Assembly (NCBI RefSeq): GCF_051710625.1
Contig: NZ_JBPESN010000015.1
Coordinates: forward strand, 1 to 47,086
Length of the DNA: 47,086 nucleotides
Origin: JBPESN01 sp051710625
GTDB lineage: Bacteria > Pseudomonadota > Gammaproteobacteria > Enterobacterales > Enterobacteriaceae
Reading direction: 5' to 3'
Under the pieces are notes generated by a model that was not told the DNA's origin, did no database searches, and saw only the letters and a program-made list of their open reading frames with translations. Positions within the stretch are counted from its first letter, which is position 1. Every line of letters begins with the position of its first letter. This document shows, in pieces, positions 38,975-46,795 of the stretch. The position numbers and the translations under genes are program-made.

Positions 38975-41017
38975 ATGACTAATCCGTTACTGACCTCGTT
39001 TTCCTTGCCCCCTTTTGCCGCTATTCGTCCTGAGCACGTCGTGCCGGCGGTAAAAGCCGCGCTTGAGCACTGCCGCCACACCGTTGAAGAGGTCGTGGCG
39101 CAGCCCGGCCCGTTCACCTGGGAGAATCTCTGCCAGCCGCTGGCGGATGCGGATGACCGATTAAGCCGGATCTGGTCGCCGGTGGGCCATTTAAATGCGG
39201 TGAAGAACAGTCAGGAATTACGCGAAGCCTATGAACAGAACCTGCCGCTTCTGTCTGAATACAGTACCTGGGTAGGGCAACATAAGGGGTTGTACCAAGC
39301 CTACCGTAATCTGCGGGACGGCCAACACTACGGACAACTGAGCGTGGCGCAGAAAAAAGCGGTGGATAATGCGCTGCGCGATTTTGAATTGTCCGGTATC
39401 GGGCTGCCGGCGGAAAAACAGCAGCGCTACGGGCAAATTGTCGCCCGGCTGTCGGAGCTGGGATCGGCCTACAGCAATAACGTGCTGGACGCCACCATGG
39501 GTTGGAGCAAGTTGATAACCGATGAGCAGTCGTTGGCCGGCATGCCCGAAAGCGCGCTTGCCGCCGTCCGCGCCCAGGCGCAGGCACGCGGGCCGGAAGG
39601 CTGGTTGCTGACGCTCGATATCCCCAGCTACTTGCCGGTGCTCACCTATTGCGATAACGCCGCGCTGCGTGAGGAGCTTTACCGTGCCTATAACACCCGC
39701 GCCTCCGATCAGGGGCCGGATGCCGGCAAATGGGATAACGGCCCCATCATGCGCGAAATTCTGGCGCTGCGCCATGAGCTGGCGCAACTGCTGGGATTCG
39801 ACAGCTATGCCGATAAATCCCTGGCCACCAAAATGGCGCAGGATCCGCAACAGGTGCTGGATTTTCTCACCGATTTAACTAAGCGCGCACGGCCCCAGGG
39901 CGAACAGGAGCTGGCGCAGCTGCGCACCTTCGCGCAACGCCACTTCGGCCGCGATACGCTGGATCCGTGGGATATCGCTTATTACGGCGAAAAACAAAAA
40001 CAGCACCTGTTCTCGATCAATGATGAACAACTGCGTCCCTATTTCCCTGAGCCGCGCGTCGTTAGCGGTTTGTTCGAGGTAGTCAAGCGTATCTACGGCA
40101 TCACCGCCAAAGAGCGCACCGATGTAGATACCTGGCATCCGGACGTTCGCTTCTTCGATCTGTTCGATGAGCATGGCGAACTGCGCGGCAGCTTTTACCT
40201 GGATCTGTACGCCCGCGATAATAAACGCGGCGGCGCCTGGATGGATGACTGTGTCGGCATGATGCGCAAGGCCAATGGCGAACTGCAAAAACCGGTAGCC
40301 TATCTCACCTGCAACTTCAACCGCCCGATAAGCGGTAAACCGGCACTGTTTATTCATAATGAGGTGACCACGCTGTTCCATGAGTTCGGGCATGGGCTGC
40401 ACCATATGCTGACCCGTATTGACACGCCCGGGGTGGCCGGTATCAGCGGCGTGCCTTGGGATGCGGTGGAGCTGCCGAGCCAGTTTATGGAGAATTATTG
40501 CTGGCAGCCTGAAGCGCTGGCGTTTATTTCCGGCCATTATGAAACCGGCGAGCCGCTGTCCGATACGCTATTGAGCAAGCTGCTGGAAGCGAAAAACTAC
40601 CAGGCGGCGCTCTTTATTCTGCGCCAACTGGAATTCAGCCTGTTTGATTTCCGCATGCATTACCAATACCAGCCTGAGCAGGGCGCGCGCGTGCTTGACA
40701 CTCTGGCGGAGGTGAAAAAACAGGTGGCGGTGGTACCGCCCGTGCCGTGGGGACGATTCCCCCACGCCTTCAGCCATATTTTCGCCGGGGGTTATGCGGC
40801 GGGATATTACAGCTACCTGTGGGCGGATGTGCTGGCGGCGGATGCCTGGTCGCGTTTCGAGGAGGAGGGAATTTTCAACCGGGATACCGGCGAATCGTTC
40901 CTCGATACGATCCTTTCCCGCGGCGGTTCCGAAGAGCCGATGGTGCTTTTTGCCCGTTTCCGCGGCCGCGAGCCGCAGTTAGACGCTATGCTGCGCCATT
41001 ACGGTATTCGGGAATAG
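38975..41017 (+). CDS. prlC: oligopeptidase A
   Basis: A cytoplasmic M3-family zinc endopeptidase that degrades signal peptides and other peptides. It has 680 residues, as in E. coli. The zinc site HEFGHGLHHM sits at about residues 469-478 with the downstream Glu in the following helix (SQFMENYCWQPEAL). Other family marks are GAWMDDCVGMM, FIHNEVTTLFHEFGH, and the substrate-gripping FSHIFAGGYAAGYYSYLW region. Start ATG 38975. It was followed directly by rsmJ in one operon (stop to start 11 bases). Intact, with no visible lesion in over 2 kb. Confidence 0.96.
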   Translation: MTNPLLTSFSLPPFAAIRPEHVVPAVKAALEHCRHTVEEVVAQPGPFTWENLCQPLADADDRLSRIWSPVGHLNAVKNSQELREAYEQNLPLLSEYSTWVGQHKGLYQAYRNLRDGQHYGQLSVAQKKAVDNALRDFELSGIGLPAEKQQRYGQIVARLSELGSAYSNNVLDATMGWSKLITDEQSLAGMPESALAAVRAQAQARGPEGWLLTLDIPSYLPVLTYCDNAALREELYRAYNTRASDQGPDAGKWDNGPIMREILALRHELAQLLGFDSYADKSLATKMAQDPQQVLDFLTDLTKRARPQGEQELAQLRTFAQRHFGRDTLDPWDIAYYGEKQKQHLFSINDEQLRPYFPEPRVVSGLFEVVKRIYGITAKERTDVDTWHPDVRFFDLFDEHGELRGSFYLDLYARDNKRGGAWMDDCVGMMRKANGELQKPVAYLTCNFNRPISGKPALFIHNEVTTLFHEFGHGLHHMLTRIDTPGVAGISGVPWDAVELPSQFMENYCWQPEALAFISGHYETGEPLSDTLLSKLLEAKNYQAALFILRQLEFSLFDFRMHYQYQPEQGARVLDTLAEVKKQVAVVPPVPWGRFPHAFSHIFAGGYAAGYYSYLWADVLAADAWSRFEEEGIFNRDTGESFLDTILSRGGSEEPMVLFARFRGREPQLDAMLRHYGIRE

Positions 41018-41028
41018 GGAGCTTGAGC

Positions 41029-41687
41029 ATGGTCTTTTTGGACAGTGAGGCCGGCATCGACCCTCAATCTTTGCAGACACTGGCCGCGCGCTGGGGGTTG
41101 ATAAGCGATCCCAAGGCCGCCTTGGCGCTGGTCATGACCTCCGAACGGTAGGAGTTGCGTAAACGGGACGAGCCCAAACTGGGCGCGCTGTCGCCGTGGA
41201 TTTTATCACCGGCGCCATGGCGCATCGGCGCCGCTACGGCGGCGGGCGCGGTGAAAGCGGTAGCCAAGGCGGTGGGTATCAAAGGCCAAGGGTTGCCGGA
41301 CGTGGTGGACGCCACCGCCGGTCTGGGGCGGGATGCTTTTGTACTGGCTTGTCTGGGCTGCCGGGTGCAAATGTTTGAGCGTCATCCGGTCATGGCGGCG
41401 CTGCTAAAGAATGGCTTGCGACGCGTCTGACGCTGCATCACGGCTCCAGCCTGAGCGCGCTGGTGAAAAAGGAAATGCAAGTATTTCAACTCCTGCTGGG
41501 GTCCGATAAGGATGCCGACAAGCTACTAGCACCTGCGCGGGCGCTGGCGCGGCGCCGGGTGGTAGTAAAAAGGCCCAACTATGCGCCGCTGCTGACGGGT
41601 GTGCCGGCGCAGGCTTCTATCACCATCAAGAACCATCGTTCTGATCTTTATCCGACACGGGCGTCCCCGCCAGAGGGGAACGACTAA
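41029..41687 (+). pseudogene. rsmJ: rsmJ (yhiQ) remnant, 16S rRNA G1516 methyltransferase
   Basis: RsmJ methylates G1516 of 16S rRNA. From ATG 41029 it reads MVFLDSEAGIDPQSLQTLAA, LAARWGLISDPKAALALVM. A TAG follows at 41149-41151 just before ELRKRDEPKLG. Two compensating shifts near 41190 and 41255 enclose AVDFITGAMAHRRRYGGGRG; the SAM-binding part then reads LPDVVDATAGLGRDAFVLA. After about 41430 the block holding the catalytic DPMFP motif is deleted, and the end (VKKEMQVFQ, RRVVVKRPNYAP) remains. Not functional. Confidence 0.9.
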
Positions 41688-42373
41688 AGGCGAAACACGC
41701 CGGGGAAATAGCGCGACGTCAAAGAACATTCCTGCGACGCACTGGGTGCCGGAGCATGACGCTCGAATATCGCTGAGCAATCCTGTGGCCGGGCTCGGGT
41801 AAAAATGCGGCGAGCTGGGTGTGCTAGTGCAGGACGGTCGATCATCGCAAACAACCTTGCGGGCGGGTGAGAGTAAAAGTGTAGTGGCACACTTTTAGTA
41901 AGGCGAGTCCTGTGCAGCATTGTCGCCTGATGCGAAGGGCTTGAATCTAGCGGGTTACCACCTCGTCGCTAAGACGATCGACGCGTGCCCTCACCTGCTC
42001 TCGCCACAAGCCCGTACAGACGCAACCGAGGTTTTGCCAAACCGACATGGCCCACAGAGCAGGCCATTAAACGGCAGGATAGATGGCATGAGTGGCGGCC
42101 TGAAACTGCCTTTAAACTGAGCGCGCGCAGAGTGACAAGGGTGATACCTTTTTTGGGTTGACGCTAACCTTTCTCGCGACATTAACTTCGCCGCCGCGCA
42201 AGCAGCGTGGCCAGTGCCGTGAGGTTGAGCAAGGCCCCGCCGCCAGACAACGTGCTCACAACGGCCACAGGCTTGCACCAGGCAAAGCAGTGCGCGCCCT
42301 GACGTCTACCCATTGTTTTGCCTGGCGTTTTGCGCCCTTATTCGCCCCTTTTTATGCCGTCACGCCGGGCAGG
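41688..42373. other. gap between rsmJ and uspA, no gene; orphan IS end inside
   Basis: About 690 bases without a recognisable gene. The only feature I can support is TGTAGTGGCACACT at 41880-41893, identical to the outer 14 bases of the right end of the IS copies in this window, after which the match stops. The end of the gap next to uspA should hold its terminator, but no clear hairpin with T-tract was seen. Confidence 0.5.
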
Positions 42374-42835
42374 TCAGGCGATATCATCCACATCTTCATC
42401 ATCATCGCCGTCATCTCTGAGCGGAACGATGAGCATATCCACATGAACCGTGTTGATGAGCTGGCGTGCAGAAGACATCAACTTACTCCAGAAGTCCTGG
42501 TGATGGCCGCACAAAACGAGATCCACATCGTATTTGTTAATGGCGTCCACCAGCACCTGCCCCAGATCACCGCTGCCGCTCAGCGTTTCGGTGATCGGAT
42601 AGCCAGCGTTTTGCGACAGCTGGGTCATCGCGTGCTGCGTTTCTTCAGATATGCGCTTTTGCATATCGCCGAGATTGACGTCGATAAGACCGCTATAAAG
42701 GTCGGAGTAGTTGACGTCAACGTGGATCAGGGAAACTTTGGCGTTATAAGGTTTGGCCATCGATACGGCTTTTTCGACCAGCACGTTACTTTCCGGTGAA
42801 AGGTCAACGGCTATCAGGATATGTTTGTAAGCCAT
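42374..42835 (-). CDS. uspA: universal stress protein A
   Basis: A small cytoplasmic stress protein made in growth arrest. The 153 residues closely follow E. coli UspA (144): MAYKHILIAVDLSPESNVLV, KVSLIHVDVNYSDLYSGLID, DLVLCGHHQDFWSKLMSSAR and TVHVDMLIVPL. After this the C terminus has an acidic extension (DDGDDDEDVDD) longer than in E. coli. UspA of this type does not bind ATP, and the G-2x-G-9x-G-S/T motif is absent here too. It is divergent from uspB. Intact. Confidence 0.95.
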   Translation of the reverse strand: MAYKHILIAVDLSPESNVLVEKAVSMAKPYNAKVSLIHVDVNYSDLYSGLIDVNLGDMQKRISEETQHAMTQLSQNAGYPITETLSGSGDLGQVLVDAINKYDVDLVLCGHHQDFWSKLMSSARQLINTVHVDMLIVPLRDDGDDDEDVDDIA

Positions 42836-43279
42836 AATCAGACTCCTTGCAAAATGTTACTCGTCTATTCTCGTCGCAATGTGCGACCCCGGCGACAGCG
42901 GGCGCACTATCTCCAGTCTTGATGTTCCTCTTTCAGTATAGCCGTACTCGCCCGTGGAACGAAGCGGCTAACCTGCGCAACAGCGAGAAGGATCACGATA
43001 TCTTCCCCCGACCGGGCTGACGGCGTCCGCTTGATGCGAGGGTAAACCTTTTTTTGCGAAAATGCATAATTTCTATCGCTTCGGTTGGCCGCTTTTGTCA
43101 AAATTTTTCTACACTGAACAGTATGCCATCTTACAGTTCTCTTCCGCGCCGCTCGCATGCGCATAGCAACAAACTTCAGATGTCTGTCAGTCGTGAGCTT
43201 ACATATATCGGTATAACCGCTGTCGTCCCGCGGACGTCAGGCTTTGTGGCGGTTTTGGATGTTGCCGGGAGGACTTATC
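42836..43279. promoter_or_regulatory. uspA-uspB divergent promoter region
   Basis: This 444-base gap must carry both promoters. Reading toward uspB, CTACACT at 43109-43115 matches the sigma-S type -10 element (CTACACTT/CTATACT), with no obvious -35, which fits the known sigma-S dependence of E. coli uspB. The resulting leader would be about 160 bases. I cannot point to a convincing uspA promoter. The assignment is by pattern only. Confidence 0.35.
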
Positions 43280-43614
43280 ATGAACACTGTTGCGCTGTTC
43301 TGGGCTTTATGTGTCGTATGCCTGATAAATATGGCTCGTTATTATTCTTCATTGCGTGCGTTGCTGGTGGTGCTGCGTGGCTGTGATCCGCTGCTTTACC
43401 AATATGTCGACGGTAGCGGTTTTTTTACCACCCATGGTCAGCCCGGCAAGCAGCTGCGTCTGGTGCGCTACATCTTTTTACCCAGCGTTACCTGGATCAT
43501 CACGACCCGGAATTCATCCGCCGCTGTGAACGCGTGCGCGGGCAGTTCATGTTGACCAGCGCATTATGTGGTCTGATTGTGGTCAGCCTGATCGCTCTGG
43601 CTATCTGGCACTGA
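43280..43614 (+). pseudogene. uspB: uspB, universal stress protein B, single frameshift
   Basis: UspB is a small inner-membrane protein with two helices, linked to ethanol tolerance in stationary phase. ATG 43280 follows GGGAGGACTT. The first 68 residues are normal (MNTVALFWALCVVCLINMAR, LLYQYVDGSGFFTTHGQPGK, LRLVRYIF). In ATCTTTTTACCC near 43472 the T run puts the frame out (the expected reading is IFTQRYLDHHDPEFIRRCER). The second half, including the last helix LTSALCGLIVVSLIALAIWH, is readable in the other frame up to TGA 43612-43614. Only one lesion, in a homopolymer. Confidence 0.88.
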
Positions 43615-43622
43615 ACGACAGG

Positions 43623-43651
43623 CAAAAAAAAGACGGCCAGCTGGCCGTCTT
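43623..43651 (-). terminator. intrinsic terminator of pitA
   Basis: AAGACGGCCAG followed by CTGGCCGTCTT is a perfect 11-bp palindrome. On the minus strand it is followed by a run of T (the A8 at 43624-43631 of the plus strand), as expected for ending pitA, whose stop lies 18 bases upstream on that strand. It may also end uspB transcripts from the other side. Confidence 0.8.
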
Positions 43652-43668
43652 GCTGCGTGCGGCGGCGG

Positions 43669-45282
43669 CTAAATCAATTTCAGCGCCAGCCAGTAAAGAC
43701 TACCGGCCAGAATAATCGCCACCGGCAGCGTCAGTACCCAGGCCAAAAGGATATTCTTCACGGTCTTGCCCTGCACGCTGCCGTCATCCACCAGCATGGT
43801 ACCGGTGACCGCAGATGACAGCACGTGGGTGGTGGAAACCGGCATGCCAGTATAGCTGGCAACGCCGATGGAAACCGCCGCCGTCATCTGCGCCGACAGC
43901 CCTTGGGCATAGGTCATGCCTTTCTTACCGATTTTCTCGCCGATGGTGGTGGCCACCCGACGCCAGCCCACCATGGTGCCCAGCGAAAGCGCTAGCGCTA
44001 CGGCGATAATGATCCACATCGGCGCGTACTCTACCGTATACAGCAGATCCTGGCGCAGATTCGACAAGAAGCGTTTATCCGCAGAAGAGGTTTCCGGCAG
44101 CTTTGCCACTTTGTCGGCTGTGTCGGCAATGCACATCAGCAGGCGCCGTGCGTGCGAGCGCCGATCGGCGTTAAGCATTTCATAGCTATCCAGATTGCCC
44201 AACAGCAGCGAGGCGCGATTGATGACGAACAGCGCCCGGGACAGGTCGCAATGAAACTCCTGTGGCTGGGAGGCATTTCCTTGATCCAGCCTCTGGCCAT
44301 TGGCCATCGGCGCACCGCTGGCGACAGGGGGGACAGCAGGGTCGACGGCAGGCGCCGCGCCGGTAGGGGGGGCGGCGGGAACGGCATTTTGCGCGGCCGG
44401 CGGCGGCAGGGGCTGCTCATCCGGGCCAACGACGTGGGTGAACGCGCCGGGGTGCTGCGTATAATATTGCTGCAGATGATTAACCGCATCGCGGGTGCGG
44501 CTGATGTCGTAGCCGCTGGCGTTCATATTGACCATAAATTCCGCCGGCGCAACGCCTATCAATACCAGCATGATAAGCCCGATCCCCTTCTGTCCGTCGT
44601 TGGCGCCATGGGAAAAACTCACGCCGGCGGCGGAGAAAATCAGGGCGATACGCGTCCAGAACGGCGGTTTGCGCTTGCCGTCCTTTTTCTTGCGCTCCGC
44701 CGGCGTCAGATGGATGCGGCGGCATTTTTTGGTGCTGCTCCAACAACGGCGCAGAACAAACACCATCGCGCCGGCCAGCACCAAACCCACCACCGGAGAA
44801 ATAATCAGCGACAGGAAGATTCCAATCAATTTGGGGATATTGAGCGCCTGAACCACCGGGCTATCGCTGACCAACGCGTTGGTCAGACCGATACCGATAA
44901 TTGCGCCGATAAGGGTGTGCGAGCTAGAAGCCGGCAGGCCGAAATACCAGGTGCCCAGGTTCCACAGAATCGCCGCCAGCAGCATGGAAAACATCATCAC
45001 CAGGCCGTGGGCTGAACTGACATTGAGCAAGAGGTCGGTCGGCAAGAGATGAACGATGGAATAGGCCACGCTCAATCCGCCCATCAGAACCCCGAGAAAA
45101 TTGAACACTCCGGACATGGCGACCGCCAGTTGGGAGCGCAGTGCGCGGGTGTAGATGACGGTGGCGACCGCATTGGCCGTATCATGAAAGCCATTGATGG
45201 CCTCATAAACCAGAACAAAAATTAATGCGAGCACCAACATTAAACCGGTATGGAATTCCAGGCCGGTGAATAGATGTAGCAT
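43669..45282 (-). CDS. pitA: low-affinity inorganic phosphate transporter PitA
   Basis: PitA imports metal-phosphate complexes with protons across the inner membrane. It has 537 residues (E. coli 499). Both PiT signature repeats are present: EAINGFHDTANAVATVIYTR near residue 28 and VSFSHGANDGQKGIG near 225, with the paired re-entrant motifs GLPASSSHTLIGA and GMPVSTTHVLSSA. The extra length is a Pro/Ala-rich stretch in the central cytoplasmic loop (about residues 290-330: PPPAAQNAVPAAPPTGAAPA), unlike E. coli. Start ATG 45282. Intact, divergent from yhiN. Confidence 0.94.
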   Translation of the reverse strand: MLHLFTGLEFHTGLMLVLALIFVLVYEAINGFHDTANAVATVIYTRALRSQLAVAMSGVFNFLGVLMGGLSVAYSIVHLLPTDLLLNVSSAHGLVMMFSMLLAAILWNLGTWYFGLPASSSHTLIGAIIGIGLTNALVSDSPVVQALNIPKLIGIFLSLIISPVVGLVLAGAMVFVLRRCWSSTKKCRRIHLTPAERKKKDGKRKPPFWTRIALIFSAAGVSFSHGANDGQKGIGLIMLVLIGVAPAEFMVNMNASGYDISRTRDAVNHLQQYYTQHPGAFTHVVGPDEQPLPPPAAQNAVPAAPPTGAAPAVDPAVPPVASGAPMANGQRLDQGNASQPQEFHCDLSRALFVINRASLLLGNLDSYEMLNADRRSHARRLLMCIADTADKVAKLPETSSADKRFLSNLRQDLLYTVEYAPMWIIIAVALALSLGTMVGWRRVATTIGEKIGKKGMTYAQGLSAQMTAAVSIGVASYTGMPVSTTHVLSSAVTGTMLVDDGSVQGKTVKNILLAWVLTLPVAIILAGSLYWLALKLI

Positions 45283-45554
45283 AGAGAGTTACGCCATTGT
45301 TTAAACATGAACGGGCCGCATTATCTGCGACAAGAGGGCCAGGGGAAAAGGAAAATATGACTTTTTTTTGATATTCTTGCCGCCGACAGACATGCATTTG
45401 CCTCTATAAACTTTCAAATTCAGCAAGATACGCTTTTTTACCCAATCTAGCATTTTGTTACCATAGCATTGTCCTGTTAGGCCCATTACAATCGAGCCGC
45501 GGGTTAAGCCCGCCAGGTTGGGTCGCCCATTAAGAGTATAGGCAGAGTGACATC

Positions 45555-45721
45555 ATGGCAGAAAAGTTTGAGGTGGTTGTTATCGGCGCTGGCGCGGCGG
45601 GCATGTTTTGCACCGCCCAGGCGAGCCAATTGGGCCGCCGTGTGCTGCTGTTGGATAACTGCAAAAAACCCGGTCGCAAGATTCTGATGTCGGGCGGCGG
45701 ACGCTGTAATTTTACCAACTG
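45555..45721 (+). pseudogene. yhiN: yhiN 5' fragment (HI0933-type flavoprotein), cut by IS
   Basis: YhiN is a putative FAD oxidoreductase of about 400 residues with unknown substrate. Only the first 56 codons remain: AEKFEVVVIGAGAAGMFCTA (dinucleotide-binding GxGxxG), LGRRVLLLDNCKKPGRKILM and SGGGRCNFTN. The IS copy 3 begins at about 45722. The rest of the gene does not reappear on the other side of the IS (46326 on), so more than a simple insertion took place. Confidence 0.93.
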
Positions 45722-46325
45722 TATAGTGGCACACTGAATTTAGCCACCTGAACAGAGGTGATATGCTCGCCTCAGAACAACACGGGTGCGCCAATGAAAA
45801 GAAGAAATTTTAGTCCTGAATTCAAACGCGAATCCGCTCAACTGGTTGTCGACCAAAATTACACCGCCGCGCCAGCAGCAAAAGCCATGGACATCGGCCA
45901 TTTCTACGATGACGAAATGGGTAAAACAACTGCGTGATGAGCGACAGGGGAAAACGCCAAAAGCTTCTCCCATAACCCCGGAACAAATCGAAATACGTGA
46001 GCTTCAAGAAGAAGGTACAACGCATTGAAATGGAAAACGAAATATCAAAAAAGGCTACAGCGCTCTTGATGTCAGACCCCCTGAACAGTTCTCGTTAATC
46101 GGGAAACTTAGAGCGCGTTATCCTGTGGCCAGACTCTGCCACGTGTTCAGGGTTCATCGCAGCAGTTACAAATACTGGAAAAGTCGTCCTGACAGACCAG
46201 ACGGCAGGCGAACGGCATTGCGCACTCAGGCCGCATGAATATAACGGCGGGTTGCCACCAAACGAATCAGAAAATAGATACTGGAAAAACGCTAACACGG
46301 TGGCCAGTTTTAGTTGGCCACTACA
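45722..46325 (+). mobile_element. IS3-family element, copy 3, internally deleted 604-bp derivative
   Basis: Both ends are present: TATAGTGGCACACTGAATT at 45722 (second base changed from the TGTAG of other copies) and the inward-reading TGTAGTGGCCAACTAAAAC from 46325. orfA starts at 45794 and is frameshifted more than once (near 45890 and 46005). Within orfB, GCGCACTCAGG at about 46221-46231 joins the N-terminal coding part to the last 30 codons, with about 640 bp lost. Flanks are CTG before and TTA after, so no target duplication is seen. It keeps both ends but codes for nothing. Confidence 0.9.
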
Positions 46326-46643
46326 TTACCAGATGAAACTCCAGCTCCACAATTAACAAAATGCGTGTCGATAGTAATAAGGTTTGGCCCTGTGCCTTCA
46401 GCACGCCGGAATTATGGATTCTCGATTTTATGACCTACGGCATATCTGCACGTGCCAGTTGATAAGGTCGGCAGTTCCATAATCTGCATCGCCAGAAATG
46501 GCGAGGAGATACGCCCACTTTTCTCCTAATCATTTCGCTATGCACGCAGGACACTTCGGCAGCATTTTCGCAAAGTGCAGCAAAAATTCGACCCCGGGTG
46601 ATTTTGGAACCCCGGGGGGGGGGATTTAACTTATTGAAAATGC
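46326..46643. other. gap between IS copy 3 and tRNA-Lys, no gene recognised
   Basis: About 320 bases. It does not continue yhiN. ACCCCGGG occurs twice (46590-46597 and 46609-46616), the second merging into a run of ten G at 46614-46623. No hairpin with a T-tract suitable as the tRNA terminator was clear, though the CCCCGGGG stretch next to GAATTTTT on the minus strand could serve. Confidence 0.45.
46614..46623 (+). repeat. run of ten G downstream of tRNA-Lys
   Basis: Ten consecutive plus-strand G after CCCC, about 20 bases beyond the 3' end of the tRNA gene. It is one of four such runs. Confidence 0.92.
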
Positions 46644-46719
<76 letters not shown>

Positions 46720-46729
46720 AACGCCGCAG

Positions 46730-46758
46730 ATTATTCTCTTAATGGGCGCCGGTGTCAA
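46730..46758 (-). promoter_or_regulatory. sigma-70 promoter of tRNA-Lys
   Basis: On the minus strand TTGACA (46758-46753), a 17-base spacer, and AATAAT (46735-46730). The -10 is followed by a GC-rich discriminator (CTGCGGCG), as in stable-RNA promoters under stringent control. The first tRNA base lies 11 positions after the -10. IS copy 4 begins 38 bases upstream of the -35, leaving the core promoter untouched. Confidence 0.85.
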
Positions 46759-46795
46759 ATACTTCATGTCAGTTGCAGCAAAAAAATAGTCACTC

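Noticed and set aside
41688..42373. Several short open frames in the rsmJ-uspA gap as possible new small genes
   Set aside because: None has a ribosome binding site or recognisable sequence; the region looks like eroded intergenic DNA.
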